Shown one piece after another: positions 42,937-52,133 of a stretch of 64,000 nucleotides of DNA. The DNA is from Cellvibrio japonicus Ueda107 (lineage in GTDB: Bacteria > Pseudomonadota > Gammaproteobacteria > Pseudomonadales > Cellvibrionaceae). The number at the start of each line of letters is the position of its first letter. The first letter of the stretch is position 1. A program made the position numbers and the translations under genes. The notes beneath the pieces were generated by a model. The model was not told where the DNA came from. It saw only the letters and a list, made by a program, of their open reading frames with translations, and made no database searches. Location: contig NC_010995.1 of the NCBI RefSeq assembly GCF_000019225.1, forward strand, positions 3,232,501 through 3,296,500, written 5' to 3'.

Positions 42937-43329
42937 TTAACGCTTGGAGTACTGTGGTCTCTTGCGAGCTTTGCGCAGACCCACTTTTTTACGCTCAACT
43001 TCACGGGAGTCGCGGGTAACGTAGCCAGCTTTACGCAGCTCGGAGCGCAGATTCTCATCGTACTCCATCAGTGCGCGAGTCAGACCGTGACGAATTGCGC
43101 CCGCCTGACCGAAGCTACCACCACCGCTCACGGTGACGTTAACATCAAACTTCTCAACCAGATCAACCAGTTCGAGGGGCTGACGAACCACCATGCGCGC
43201 CACCGGACGGCCAAAGTATTCATCCAGGGGACGGTCATTAACGGTGATAACACCGCTACCCGCTTTGATAAAAACGCGAGCGGTAGAGGTCTTGCGACGA
43301 CCAGTACCATAGTATTGAGTTACAGACAT
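42937..43329 (-). CDS. rpsI: 30S ribosomal protein S9
   Basis: A 130-residue small-subunit protein, standard in length. It opens QYYGTGRRKTSTARV and ends in the conserved RKRPQYSKR tail that reaches the P-site tRNA. It follows rplM by 13 bases with AAGGGGAG before the ATG. The pair is universally linked. Confidence 0.98.
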   Translation of the reverse strand: MSVTQYYGTGRRKTSTARVFIKAGSGVITVNDRPLDEYFGRPVARMVVRQPLELVDLVEKFDVNVTVSGGGSFGQAGAIRHGLTRALMEYDENLRSELRKAGYVTRDSREVERKKVGLRKARKRPQYSKR

Positions 43330-43342
43330 GTCTCAGCTCCCC

Positions 43343-43771
43343 TTAGATGTTCAGTTCTTTTGGTTGCTGAGCAGCATGTGGATGCTCGGCGCCCGCGTAA
43401 ACTTTCAGTTTTTTGAACATGGCATAGCCAAGAGGGCCTTTGGGCAACATACCCTTAACCGCTGTTTGGATAGTGCGCTCTGGTGCTTTCTCAATCAACT
43501 TGTCAAAAGTGATTGATTTGATACCACCGGCGAAGTTGGTGTGGTGGTAATAGACTTTATCAGTCGCTTTATTACCAGTAACACGCACTTTAGCGGCGTT
43601 GATAACGATGATGTAGTCACCGGTATCAACGTGCGGGGTGAATTCTGGTTTGTGCTTACCGCGCAGGCGGGAAGCGATTTCCGCAGATAAACGGCCGAGG
43701 GTTTTACCAGCCGCATCCACGATGAACCAGTCGTGTACGACAGATTCAGGTTTGGCAACGTAGGTCTTCAT
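43343..43771 (-). CDS. rplM: 50S ribosomal protein L13
   Basis: A 142-residue early-assembly large-subunit protein. It begins MKTYVAKPESVVHDW, contains DYIIVINAAKVRVTGNK near 55 and ends AAQQPKELNI. The ATG at 43771 is preferred; an open frame extends upstream to 43852 but the extra residues are not part of L13. First gene of rplM-rpsI. Confidence 0.98.
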   Translation of the reverse strand: MKTYVAKPESVVHDWFIVDAAGKTLGRLSAEIASRLRGKHKPEFTPHVDTGDYIIVINAAKVRVTGNKATDKVYYHHTNFAGGIKSITFDKLIEKAPERTIQTAVKGMLPKGPLGYAMFKKLKVYAGAEHPHAAQQPKELNI

Positions 43772-43860
43772 GTTATTCCTGCCTAAAGAATGTGGATTTA
43801 GCCCCTTGAAAAAGGGAGGCGGCATGTTACACATCCAAAGGACAAAACTCAACCTGCATT

Positions 43861-45000
43861 TTATTCAGGGCGATGAGGGCGGGCCAGGTACTCCCGGCTT
43901 TGCATTTCCAGCAAGCGGCTGACTGTACGCTGGAACTCAAATTCCAGCTTACCTGTACTGTAAATCTCAGCCAACGGGCGTTCAGCAGAAATAACCAGTT
44001 TTACCTGGCGGTCGTAGAATTCATCAACCAGGTTAATAAAACGACGCGCCTGATCATCCTTTTCACGCCCCAGGGCAGGCACGTTGCTCAACAATACTGT
44101 CTGGTATTCGCAGGCCAGCTCGATATAGTCATTCTGCGAACGGGGGCCATCACACAGCTCCACAAAATCAAACCAGACAACATCCTCCGCCAGGTAGCGG
44201 GCAAGGATCAAACGCCCTTCCACCTCCAGGTCAACCCGCTCCCGCACCTCACTAGTGGCGGGAACCAGGCTGTCGAAGCAAGCTTTTAGGGCGACATCCG
44301 CGTCTGTCCCCAGGGGGGTGTAATACAACTGGGCCTGTTCCAATGCGCGCAATCGATAGTCGACCCCGCCATCTACATTCACGACCAGAGTATGTTTGTT
44401 GAGCAAATCAATCGCCGGCAGGAATCGAGCCCGCTGCAAACCGTCCTTATAGAGGCCATCAGGCACGATATTGGAGGTGGCAACCAGGGTGACCCCGCGC
44501 GCGAACAAGGCCTCCATCAAGGTGCCCAAAATCATGGCGTCGGTAATATCCGAGACAAAAAACTCGTCAAAGCAAATAACCCTGGCTTCGCTGGCAATGA
44601 TGTCGGCAACACGCTGCAGGGGATTTTTCTGGCCATCCAGCTTTTTCAGCTCGGCGTGTACCCGGCGCATAAAGCGGTGGAAGTGGGAGCGCATTTTCTG
44701 TGCAAAAGGCAAGCTCTCATAAAAGTTATCCATCAGGTAAGTCTTGCCCCGGCCAACCCCACCCCAAAAATAAAGGCCGCGCACAGGCTCGTGCTCCCCG
44801 TTGGAAAAGCGACGCAAAAGCCCGCCCCAGAACGACTGTTTCTGCTCTTCCTTCCAGGCTGCCACCAATTGCTCGTAGAGCGACTGCAAATGCTCCACAG
44901 CCCTGGCCTGGGCAGGATCATGGCGAAAATCGGGACGCTGCAAATCGCGCTCATAGCGCTCGCGGGGGGAGAGAGGCTGACTCAAAAGGCACTGGCTCAC
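43861..45000 (-). CDS. zapE: Cell division ATPase ZapE (AFG1-like)
   Basis: A 379-residue AAA-type ATPase that modulates the Z ring in E. coli. Walker A is GGVGRGKT at 80-87, Walker B FDEFFVSD near 147, and the ending LEMQSREYLARPH fits the family. The start is uncertain: the GTG at 45000 has no good ribosome site, and the family core begins around residue 10. It lies 90 bases upstream of rplM on the same strand, as in other gammaproteobacteria. Confidence 0.92.
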   Translation of the reverse strand: MSQCLLSQPLSPRERYERDLQRPDFRHDPAQARAVEHLQSLYEQLVAAWKEEQKQSFWGGLLRRFSNGEHEPVRGLYFWGGVGRGKTYLMDNFYESLPFAQKMRSHFHRFMRRVHAELKKLDGQKNPLQRVADIIASEARVICFDEFFVSDITDAMILGTLMEALFARGVTLVATSNIVPDGLYKDGLQRARFLPAIDLLNKHTLVVNVDGGVDYRLRALEQAQLYYTPLGTDADVALKACFDSLVPATSEVRERVDLEVEGRLILARYLAEDVVWFDFVELCDGPRSQNDYIELACEYQTVLLSNVPALGREKDDQARRFINLVDEFYDRQVKLVISAERPLAEIYSTGKLEFEFQRTVSRLLEMQSREYLARPHRPE

Positions 45001-45131
45001 TGCTGACAGGTTGAGAGAGGTTCAGGTTGGGACAGGTTGTGGGGCGAACTCTACTGCAAGCAGGGCGAGGCCACAAGCTAGCCTATCCTGTGATATGATT
45101 TATTCACCCTTCCCGCCAGTATCCCATCAAG

Positions 45132-45632
45132 ATGTTTGAAAATCCCCTGGCCCAGTTTTTCGGGCTATTGAGCTTTGCCCTGGGTATCTACTGTTTTTAT
45201 CAACGCAGTGATCGCCGCCTGAAAATCATTATGTTTGTCATGCAATTTAACAATTGCATCCATTTTGCCCTGCTCGGCTCATCTACTGCCGCCTTCAGCT
45301 CCTTGTTATCGGTAATACGCACAGGCCTGTCGCTGCACACCCGCTCACGGCTGATCGCCTGGCTATTTATTGCACTTAGCTTTGGATTGGGACTCTGGCT
45401 GGCCGAGCGCTGGCAAGACATGCTGCCCGTTATCGGCTCCTGTATCGGGACCTATGCCCTTTTTTGCCTGCAAGGTATAGGTATGCGGATCGCCTTCCTG
45501 ATAGGTGCCTGCTTTTGGCTCAGCAATAATATCTGGGTCGGTTCCCTGGGCGGCACCCTGCTGGAATCAACCCTGATCTGCGTCAACCTGCGCACCATCT
45601 ACAAACTTTATCGCTATGGCGGGGAAAACTAG
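45132..45632 (+). CDS. ygjV: YgjV family inner membrane protein
   Basis: A 166-residue protein with about five hydrophobic segments, matching the YgjV family in size and in motifs such as AQFFGLLSFALGIYCF at the N-terminus and NNCIHFALLGS near 40. Function is unknown. It sits between zapE and zapG, a place usually without extra genes, and its stop overlaps the convergent hydrolase gene by four bases. Confidence 0.8.
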   Translation: MFENPLAQFFGLLSFALGIYCFYQRSDRRLKIIMFVMQFNNCIHFALLGSSTAAFSSLLSVIRTGLSLHTRSRLIAWLFIALSFGLGLWLAERWQDMLPVIGSCIGTYALFCLQGIGMRIAFLIGACFWLSNNIWVGSLGGTLLESTLICVNLRTIYKLYRYGGEN

Positions 45633-46306
45633 GCTTTTTCCCTTTCAAGCACGTGGATCAAGTGTTCGTTGAGATCCGCCTTGAGTGTCGTCAGCAGGCC
45701 ATGAAAAAAATGCCCCGCCTCCGGATAAGCCAATAGCTGGGCTGGTGGCGATAGTTGTGCAGCCCAGGTATGAACGCCCTTCGCATCCACCAGTTCATCC
45801 CGGCCGCCAATAACGACTGACACAGGACAAGGGAAACGGCCGCCGCGGTCGTAGGCATAACGCTCTACCGGTGGCGCCACCAACAATAAATGGGCCAAAC
45901 CTCTTGCTTCGTGACTCGCCTGGGCAGCCATGGCAGAACCAAATGAAAAACCGGCCAACAGCAGGCGGGACTGCGGGTAACCTGTGCCGATCCAGGCCAG
46001 CACTGCCTGTAAATCCGCCAGTTCGCCGCGCCCTTTATCAAAACTTCCCTGGCTCTTACCCACCCCGCGAAAATTGAACCTCAGGGTATCTATCCCCAAA
46101 TCGCGATAAGTGCGCATTAAGGTAGTCACGACCTTGTTATCCATGGTTCCACCTTGCGAGGGATTGGGATGGCATATCACCGCTACCCATCCCTTGCCAG
46201 CGGCGCAACCCGCTTCTGCACCACGGTGCAAAATAGCCTCGATAGGCCCCACGGTTCCCCCAATAAAAAAAGCGCGCTCTTTTTCAGACAATCCCCATTG
46301 AGTCAT
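45629..46306 (-). CDS. Alpha/beta hydrolase
   Basis: A 225-residue soluble hydrolase. The oxyanion region HPNPSQGGTMDNKVV near 45 and the nucleophile motif GFSFGSAMA near 116 (G-x-S-x-G, serine in FSF) are clear; the late histidine is in PEAGHFFHG near 200. It is close to the YsgA/CC3323-type small serine hydrolases. The ATG at 46306 has GGAG seven bases upstream. Substrate unknown. Confidence 0.82.
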   Translation of the reverse strand: MTQWGLSEKERAFFIGGTVGPIEAILHRGAEAGCAAGKGWVAVICHPNPSQGGTMDNKVVTTLMRTYRDLGIDTLRFNFRGVGKSQGSFDKGRGELADLQAVLAWIGTGYPQSRLLLAGFSFGSAMAAQASHEARGLAHLLLVAPPVERYAYDRGGRFPCPVSVVIGGRDELVDAKGVHTWAAQLSPPAQLLAYPEAGHFFHGLLTTLKADLNEHLIHVLEREKA

Positions 46307-46442
46307 GCAAAATCTCCACCGGATACAAACCTGGCAACTTGCTACGATTTTTTTGCCCATTTTAATGAGAAAATGGACTTATAATAGATTCATTCATACC
46401 TTTGCCTGTCGCCCTGACAAGCAACCAGCCGAGGAGCTTCTC

Positions 46443-46949
46443 GTGTATTCACTCAGTACTCTCATCATCACCGGTTTTGTATGTCTGTTGGCCGGCGGCG
46501 CCCTGGGTGCCCTGGCACTGTATGTGTTTCGCCAACAACTTTTGGGGCAGTCCATAGAACAGCAACTGCACCAGGCCCAAAGCGAGCTTCAAGCTTACCA
46601 GCGCAGTGTGGCAGAACATTTCTCGCAGACCTCTACGCTGGTCAACAACCTGACACAAGCGTACCGTGAAGTCCACGAACACCTGGCAAATGGCGCCCTG
46701 AAATTGGCCACACCTGCGATCAGTCGCCAGATCCTCGATTCAGCCAATACCGGAGCCACAGGCAGCACCCAGGCGTATATCAGCGAACAGCAAATAGAAC
46801 CACCGCGCGATTGGGCGCCCAAAACACCAGGGTCTAAAGGCGCGCTAAGTGAAGACTATGACCTGCATGATGAGCATGAACGCACCCCTCGCGTAGCCAC
46901 AGAAAGCGCAGATGACTATGACTTTGATGGCAAAGCCAATCGTTACTGA
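46443..46949 (+). CDS. zapG: ZapG/YhcB family envelope protein (DUF1043)
   Basis: A 168-residue protein with one N-terminal membrane segment (about 5-27) followed by a cytoplasmic coiled coil (about 30-85) and an acidic, disordered tail. The LLAGGALGALALYVFRQQ stretch and the following coiled coil are typical of DUF1043. In E. coli, YhcB/ZapG connects cell division and envelope synthesis. The start is a GTG at 46443, with GAGGAG eight bases before it. It precedes degS, as in enterobacteria. Confidence 0.87.
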   Translation: MYSLSTLIITGFVCLLAGGALGALALYVFRQQLLGQSIEQQLHQAQSELQAYQRSVAEHFSQTSTLVNNLTQAYREVHEHLANGALKLATPAISRQILDSANTGATGSTQAYISEQQIEPPRDWAPKTPGSKGALSEDYDLHDEHERTPRVATESADDYDFDGKANRY

Positions 46950-46982
46950 TGGCCTTTTTGCAAAGGCCAGCGTTTGATAACC

Positions 46983-47006
46983 AAGCCCCGCCTTTGCGGG
47001 GCTTTT
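46983..47006 (+). terminator. Terminator between zapG and degS
   Basis: AAGCCCCGC / GCGGGGCTT arms with a four-base loop and trailing TTTTATT lie 34 bases after zapG. Confidence 0.85.
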
Positions 47007-47046
47007 ATTCTCAGCCCCAAGATAACCCGCCCTGCCGGAGCCCTGT

Positions 47047-48171
47047 ATGAAGCTTGAACGCCTTGTCACTTTTCTAGGCTGGCCCATCGCTGCAGGCATT
47101 ATCATCGCACTTCTGGTACTGCTGCTGTTCCCGCAACTGCGACTGCAACAGCCCCCCGCTGTTAACGCAATAGCCACACCGACACCGCCCCTGGGGGTGG
47201 TATCCTATGCCGATGCCGTCAGCCGGGCAGCACCCGCCGTCGTCAATGTATACACCGAAAAGCGGGTCATTACCCGCTATGAAAACTTCCGCAACAATCC
47301 CTTTTACCGCCACCTCTATAACAACTCCAACCTGCCCCAGCAGGAGCGGATGGAAAAAACACTTGGCTCCGGTGTTATCGTCGACGCCAGCGGTTTGATC
47401 CTCACCAATAACCATGTCATCAATAGCGCTGACCGTATTGCGGTGCTGCTCTACGATGGGCGCGTTACGTCTGCGCGCCTGGTTGGTATAGACAATGAAA
47501 ATGATCTGGCTGTGTTGAAAATCCAGGCCGACAATATTACGCCGATTCCCCTGGGTGACTCGGACAAGGTACGCGTTGGCGATGTGGTACTTGCAATAGG
47601 TAATCCATTCGGCGTTGGCCAGAGTGTCAGCCAGGGCATTGTTAGTGCCACAGGTCGCTGGAATGTAGGGCTGAGCGAAGAGGCCTATCGAGAGAACTTC
47701 ATCCAGACAGACGCCGCGATCAACCCGGGTAACTCCGGGGGCGCGCTGATCAACGCTTATGGCAACCTGATCGGTATCAATACCGCCGTGCTGGATGAAA
47801 CCAATAACTCCGCCGGTATCAGTTTTGCGGTTCCCGCCAAAACAGCGATGGAGTCTCTGCGACAAATAGCAGCCCATGGGCGTGTCATTCGCGGTTGGTT
47901 GGGGATTGAGGGAGGCAAACACCCGGATTATCCCGGAATTTATATCACTAATATTGTGCCCAACGCTCCCGCGCATTTGGCGGGGCTGTTACCTGGCGAT
48001 GCCTTGACGCATATTAATGGCGAAGAAATCCGTGATGAGCGCCACTGTATGGAATTGGTCAATAAACTAGTGCCCGGCGACATCGTCAAATTGCGCATCC
48101 TGCGCAATGGACAGGTACAGGAACTTGAAGCCATTGCCGGTGAGCGAAGCACCAGTCAAACCAAAACCTGA
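47047..48171 (+). CDS. degS: Periplasmic membrane-anchored serine protease DegS/AlgW
   Basis: A 374-residue HtrA-family protease with a single N-terminal membrane anchor (about 11-29) and one PDZ domain (about 275-365). The catalytic triad is H123 in NNHVI, D153 in ENDLAVL and S230 in NPGNSGGA. One PDZ and a membrane anchor mark it as DegS/AlgW rather than DegP or DegQ. In relatives the PDZ senses outer membrane protein C-termini and the protease cuts the anti-sigma factor RseA/MucA. Its position beside zapG and the his genes matches both E. coli and Pseudomonas. Confidence 0.94.
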   Translation: MKLERLVTFLGWPIAAGIIIALLVLLLFPQLRLQQPPAVNAIATPTPPLGVVSYADAVSRAAPAVVNVYTEKRVITRYENFRNNPFYRHLYNNSNLPQQERMEKTLGSGVIVDASGLILTNNHVINSADRIAVLLYDGRVTSARLVGIDNENDLAVLKIQADNITPIPLGDSDKVRVGDVVLAIGNPFGVGQSVSQGIVSATGRWNVGLSEEAYRENFIQTDAAINPGNSGGALINAYGNLIGINTAVLDETNNSAGISFAVPAKTAMESLRQIAAHGRVIRGWLGIEGGKHPDYPGIYITNIVPNAPAHLAGLLPGDALTHINGEEIRDERHCMELVNKLVPGDIVKLRILRNGQVQELEAIAGERSTSQTKT

Positions 48172-48189
48172 TATCGAAAAGCCGCAGAC

Positions 48190-48222
48190 AGCACAGGGGC
48201 CGACATCATCGGCCGCTGTGCT
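48190..48222. terminator. Hairpin between degS and ybiT
   Basis: AGCACAG-GGCCGA and TCGGCC-CTGTGCT arms with one bulge and a five-base loop lie between convergent gene ends. T-tracts are weak. Confidence 0.5.
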
Positions 48223-48240
48223 ATAGAAAAACCTATCCGG

Positions 48241-49830
48241 CTAGTGAGTATAGATTCCCTGACTGCGTAAGTACTCTTCATAGTTACCGCGAAAATCAAT
48301 CACACCGCCCGGTTGCATGTCGATAATACGCGTGGCCAGTGAGGACACAAACTCGCGGTCATGGCTCACAAAAATAAGTGTGCCCGGATAGTTTTCCAGC
48401 GCCAGGTTAAGCGCCTCAATAGACTCCATATCCAGGTGGTTGGTAGGTTCATCCATCAACAACACATTGGGGTTAATCAGGCTGAGTTTGCCGAATAACA
48501 TACGCCCCTTTTCACCGCCGGATAAAACCTTTACCTGCTTTTTCACCTCGTCATTGGAAAACAGCATGCGCCCCAGGGCACCGCGCACCAACTGTTCATC
48601 GCCTTTGGTCCACTGTTTCATCCAGTCAAACAGGTTGGTGCTCTCGGCAAAATCCGCCGCATGATCCTGCGCGAAATAGCCCACTTCCGCCTGTTCAGCC
48701 CACTTCACCACACCGGTATCGGGCTGTAAATCCCCGTACAGGCAACGCAGCAGAGTGGTTTTACCGGCACCGTTGGGGCCGATAATCGCAAGGCGTTCGC
48801 CCGCCTCAACTTGCAGGCTTAAATCGCTAAACAGTGTGCGATCAAAGGTTTTGCCAATACTGTCCAGGGTCACCGCCTGACGGTGCAATTTTTTATTTTG
48901 CACAAATTTAATGTAAGGGCTGACGCGACTGGAAGGCTTAACATCTTCCAATTGGATTTTATCGATTTGTCGTGCGCGCGAAGTGGCCTGCTTGGCCTTG
49001 GATGCGTTGGCCGAGAAACGGCTCACGAACGCTTGCAGCTCGGCAATTTGCGCTTTTTTCTTGGCGTTTTCGCTCAGTAATTTTTCGCGCGCCTGGGTGG
49101 ATGCCATCATGTAATCATCGTAATTACCGGGATAAACGCGCAGCTCGCCGTAATCCAGGTCCGCCATGTGGGTGCACACGGCATTTAAAAAATGGCGGTC
49201 GTGGGAAATGATAATAATGGTACTGCTGCGCTCACTCAGCACCTGTTCCAACCAGCGAATGGTATTGATATCCAGGTTGTTGGTGGGTTCGTCCAACAGC
49301 AACACTTCCGGGTCAGAAAACAATGCCTGGGCCAGGAGCACACGCAGCTTCCAACCAGGCGCCACTGCACTCATCAGACCAAAGTGCTGCTCAATGGGAA
49401 TATCCAACCCCAGCAGTAATTCACCGGCGCGCGCTTCGGCGGTATAGCCATCCATTTCGGCAAAGGCCACTTCCAGTTCGGCTACACGCATGCCATCTTC
49501 TTCGCTCATTTCTGCCTTGGCATAAATGCGGTCGCGCTCTTCCTTAACGGCCCAAAGCTCGGTATGGCCCATGATCACAGTATCGATAACTGAATAGTCT
49601 TCGTAGGCAAACTGATCCTGCTTGAGCTTACCCAGGCGCGTGTTGGGTTCCAGCATCACCTGCCCGGCGGAAGGTTCCAAATCGCCGCCGAGGATTTTCA
49701 TAAAGGTGGATTTACCGCAACCATTGGCGCCGATCAGGCCATAGCGGTTGCCGTTATTAAACTTGACGGACACATTCTCAAACAGCGGTTTGGCACCGAA
49801 CTGCATGGTGATATTGGCAGTAGAAATCAC
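48241..49830 (-). CDS. ybiT: ABC-F ATPase YbiT
   Basis: A 529-residue cytoplasmic protein with two ABC ATPase domains and no membrane part. Walker A motifs are GANGCGKST near 35 and GPNGAGKTT near 345; both signature and Walker B pairs are present (LLLDEPTNNLD, LLMDEPTNHLD). The linker (about 235-310) with KKKAQIAELQ and RFSANASKAKQATSRARQ is nearly the same as E. coli YbiT. ABC-F proteins act on ribosomes. The GTG at 49830 gives the YbiT length of about 530; the frame continues upstream into hisD and that extension is unlikely. It occupies the place of hisC after hisD. Confidence 0.92.
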   Translation of the reverse strand: MISTANITMQFGAKPLFENVSVKFNNGNRYGLIGANGCGKSTFMKILGGDLEPSAGQVMLEPNTRLGKLKQDQFAYEDYSVIDTVIMGHTELWAVKEERDRIYAKAEMSEEDGMRVAELEVAFAEMDGYTAEARAGELLLGLDIPIEQHFGLMSAVAPGWKLRVLLAQALFSDPEVLLLDEPTNNLDINTIRWLEQVLSERSSTIIIISHDRHFLNAVCTHMADLDYGELRVYPGNYDDYMMASTQAREKLLSENAKKKAQIAELQAFVSRFSANASKAKQATSRARQIDKIQLEDVKPSSRVSPYIKFVQNKKLHRQAVTLDSIGKTFDRTLFSDLSLQVEAGERLAIIGPNGAGKTTLLRCLYGDLQPDTGVVKWAEQAEVGYFAQDHAADFAESTNLFDWMKQWTKGDEQLVRGALGRMLFSNDEVKKQVKVLSGGEKGRMLFGKLSLINPNVLLMDEPTNHLDMESIEALNLALENYPGTLIFVSHDREFVSSLATRIIDMQPGGVIDFRGNYEEYLRSQGIYTH

Positions 49831-49854
49831 AACAGGTTTCTCATGGTTAAACAG

Positions 49855-49888
49855 TAAAAAGGCCCGCCCCCGAGAGCGAGCCCTTTGG
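49855..49888 (-). terminator. Possible terminator of hisD
   Basis: An imperfect GC-rich hairpin on the minus strand (AAGGGCTCGC pairing with GGCGGGCCTT) is followed by TTTTT, between hisD and ybiT. Confidence 0.5.
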
Positions 49889-49906
49889 TTAAAGGCAACA
49901 CACAGA

Positions 49907-51211
49907 CTACTTGATAATACGGTATTCCGCCGAGCGGGCGTGCGCTTCCAGGTATTCGCCGCGCGCCAGTACCGAGGCAGTTTTGGCAAGCTCCGAGGCG
50001 CCTGCGGGTGAGCACATGATAATCGAGCTGCGCTTTTGGAAATCGTACACCCCTAAAGGCGATGAAAAGCGTGCGGTACCCGAGGTAGGCAGTACGTGGT
50101 TGGGACCAGCACAATAGTCGCCCAAGGCTTCGGGCGTGTGGCGTCCCATAAAGATGGCGCCGGCGTGGCGAATCTGCGGCAGCAGCGCTTCCGGATCGGT
50201 GACCGACAACTCCAGGTGCTCCGGCGCAATGCGGTTGCTCAACGCAATAGCGTCGGCAATATCCTTTACCAAAATCAGGGCGCCGCGATTTTTGAGCGAG
50301 GAGGAGGCAATGTCATTGCGCTGTAATGTGGGCAGCAATTTGGCGATAGACGCCTCTACCTTATCGAGATAGTCCGCATTGGGGCAGAGCAAAATCGCCT
50401 GGGCCTGTTCGTCGTGTTCCGCCTGGCTGAATAAATCCATAGCGATCCAATCCGGATCGGTTTCTCCGTCGCAGATCACCAAAATTTCCGAGGGACCAGC
50501 GATCATATCAATAGCCACTTGGCCGAAGACTGCACGCTTGGCCGTGGCTACATAAATATTGCCAGGGCCAACAATTTTATCCACCTTAGTAATAGTTTCT
50601 GTACCGTAAGCCAGTGCCGCCACCGCCTGCGCACCGCCAATGGTAATCACACGATCTACACCGGCAATAGCGGCGGCGGCCAACACCATGGGGCTGATTT
50701 CACCATCGGGGGCGGGCACAACCATAGTCAGCTCATCCACACCCGCCACCTTGGCGGGAATAGCATTCATCAATACCGACGAGGGGTAAGAGGCTTTGCC
50801 ACCGGGAACATACAGGCCTACACGCTCCATGGCCGAAATTTGCTGGCCGAGCACAGTGCCATCGGCTTCGGTGTAGCGCCAGGAATTCTGCAGCTGGTGT
50901 TGGTGATACTGGCGAATGCGTTCGGCAGCCACTTGCAGAGCCTGGCGCTGTTCAGGACTGATATTGTCCAGGGCGGCGTGTAGCTGCTCGGGGGCGACGA
51001 CCAGATCGGCCATGGTTTGTGCACTGCGGCGATCGAAGCGGTTGGTGTATTCCAGTACAGCGGCATCGCCACGGCTTTTTACCTGCCCCAAAATATCGCC
51101 CACAACCCCGGCAACACGTGCATCACTCACAGACTCCCACGCCAGCAACTGGTCAAGGCGCTGATTGAAATCGGCCTGGCGGCTATCTAAACGGTTCACT
51201 AATGTCGACAT
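49907..51211 (-). CDS. hisD: Histidinol dehydrogenase
   Basis: A 434-residue zinc enzyme that oxidises L-histidinol to L-histidine, the last steps of histidine synthesis. Typical blocks are VGLYVPGGKASYPSS near 128, the EHDEQAQA zinc-site region near 262 and IAPEHLEL near 344, holding the catalytic Glu-His pair. The ATG at 51211 gives the family length; an extension to 51277 is not needed. It lies 270 bases downstream of hisG. hisC, expected after it, is replaced by ybiT. Confidence 0.95.
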   Translation of the reverse strand: MSTLVNRLDSRQADFNQRLDQLLAWESVSDARVAGVVGDILGQVKSRGDAAVLEYTNRFDRRSAQTMADLVVAPEQLHAALDNISPEQRQALQVAAERIRQYHQHQLQNSWRYTEADGTVLGQQISAMERVGLYVPGGKASYPSSVLMNAIPAKVAGVDELTMVVPAPDGEISPMVLAAAAIAGVDRVITIGGAQAVAALAYGTETITKVDKIVGPGNIYVATAKRAVFGQVAIDMIAGPSEILVICDGETDPDWIAMDLFSQAEHDEQAQAILLCPNADYLDKVEASIAKLLPTLQRNDIASSSLKNRGALILVKDIADAIALSNRIAPEHLELSVTDPEALLPQIRHAGAIFMGRHTPEALGDYCAGPNHVLPTSGTARFSSPLGVYDFQKRSSIIMCSPAGASELAKTASVLARGEYLEAHARSAEYRIIK

Positions 51212-51295
51212 AACATATTTTTCAAAAAGGGATTTGCACATTCCTACCGACAAACCAACAAGCCAGGAGGAAAGCATAGTGTCCCTTGCCGGATC

Positions 51296-51392
51296 GAGAG
51301 AGGCGTGGATGCCAACCTCGAACCTACAAGGACGTATTTACGGCGTGTCCTGCAAGGGGCGCTATGCTTCCCAGGCATCCCGCTCGCAGGTC
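51296..51392. repeat. Possible dispersed repeat in the hisG-hisD gap
   Basis: A roughly 95-base stretch with segments such as CCTACAAGGACGTATTTACG and GGCGTGTCCTGCAAGGGG resembles a dispersed repeat type I recall from intergenic regions of related marine and cellulolytic gammaproteobacteria. Only one copy was noticed in this window, so the call depends on a genome search. Confidence 0.35.
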
Positions 51393-51450
51393 GGTATGTT
51401 CATCGAACCATTACCGATCGAACCATCATCAAACACTCACCCCCAAAATA

Positions 51451-51471
51451 CCCATTGCCATTCACAATGGG
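51451..51471 (-). terminator. Possible terminator of hisG
   Basis: CCCATTG / CAATGGG arms with a seven-base loop lie 11 bases after hisG on the minus strand and are followed by TATTTTGG. The stem is short. Confidence 0.45.
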
Positions 51472-51481
51472 CTGCATAGGC

Positions 51482-52129
51482 TTATTGACTAACGGCCTTT
51501 TGACTAACAGCCTTGGCAATAGGATCGATAATGGCTTGAATCAGCAGGTGCTTCATTTTCATGGAGGCCTTGTTCACGATCAAACGTGAACTGATATCGG
51601 CAATGTGTTCGCGCGGCTCCAGGCCGTTGGCACGCAGGGTATTACCGGTATCGACAATATCCACAATCTCATCGGCCAAATTCATAATCGGGGCCAGTTC
51701 CATCGCCCCATAGAGCTTGATCACGTCAATCTGACGCCCCAGGCTGGCGTAATACTGCTTGGTCACATTCACATATTTGGTGGCAACGCGAATGCGCCCG
51801 GCGGGTGTCTGCTGGCCTTTTACCCCGGCCGTCATCAAGCGACAGCGGGCAATGTTCAAATCCAGTGGCTCATACAAACCTTCGGCGCCGTTTTCCATCA
51901 GGGTGTCCTTGCCGGAAATCCCCATATCCGCCGCGCCAAATTGCACATAAGTAGGCACATCAGCACCGCGTAACAACAGCAGGCGCACATCCTCGCGGTT
52001 GGTGGGAAACACCAGTTTGCGGCTTTTCTCCATATCTTCCAGAGGCTCAATACCCGCCGCTTTCAGCAGTGGCAGTGTCTCCTCCAGAATGCGCCCCTTG
52101 GTGAGCGCTATGGTTAGCATCTGACTCAT
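51482..52129 (-). CDS. hisG: ATP phosphoribosyltransferase, short form
   Basis: A 215-residue enzyme that joins ATP and PRPP in the first, feedback-controlled step of histidine synthesis. It opens LTIALTKGRILEETLPLL and has the PRPP loop EIVDIVDTGNTLRANGL near 159-175. The length marks the short HisG form, which needs the regulatory partner HisZ; none is in the window. The ATG at 52129 is chosen over an open extension to 52162. It begins four bases after murA ends, an unusual but common neighbour in Pseudomonas-type genomes. Confidence 0.95.
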   Translation of the reverse strand: MSQMLTIALTKGRILEETLPLLKAAGIEPLEDMEKSRKLVFPTNREDVRLLLLRGADVPTYVQFGAADMGISGKDTLMENGAEGLYEPLDLNIARCRLMTAGVKGQQTPAGRIRVATKYVNVTKQYYASLGRQIDVIKLYGAMELAPIMNLADEIVDIVDTGNTLRANGLEPREHIADISSRLIVNKASMKMKHLLIQAIIDPIAKAVSQKAVSQ

Positions 52130-52133
52130 AGTG

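Noticed and set aside
47047..48171. Assignment of the HtrA protease as DegP or DegQ
   Set aside because: It has a membrane anchor instead of a cleavable signal peptide and only one PDZ domain.
51165..51479. A 104-codon plus-strand frame across the hisD start and the hisG-hisD gap
   Set aside because: It overlaps the hisD N-terminus and a suspected repeat; composition is not protein-like.
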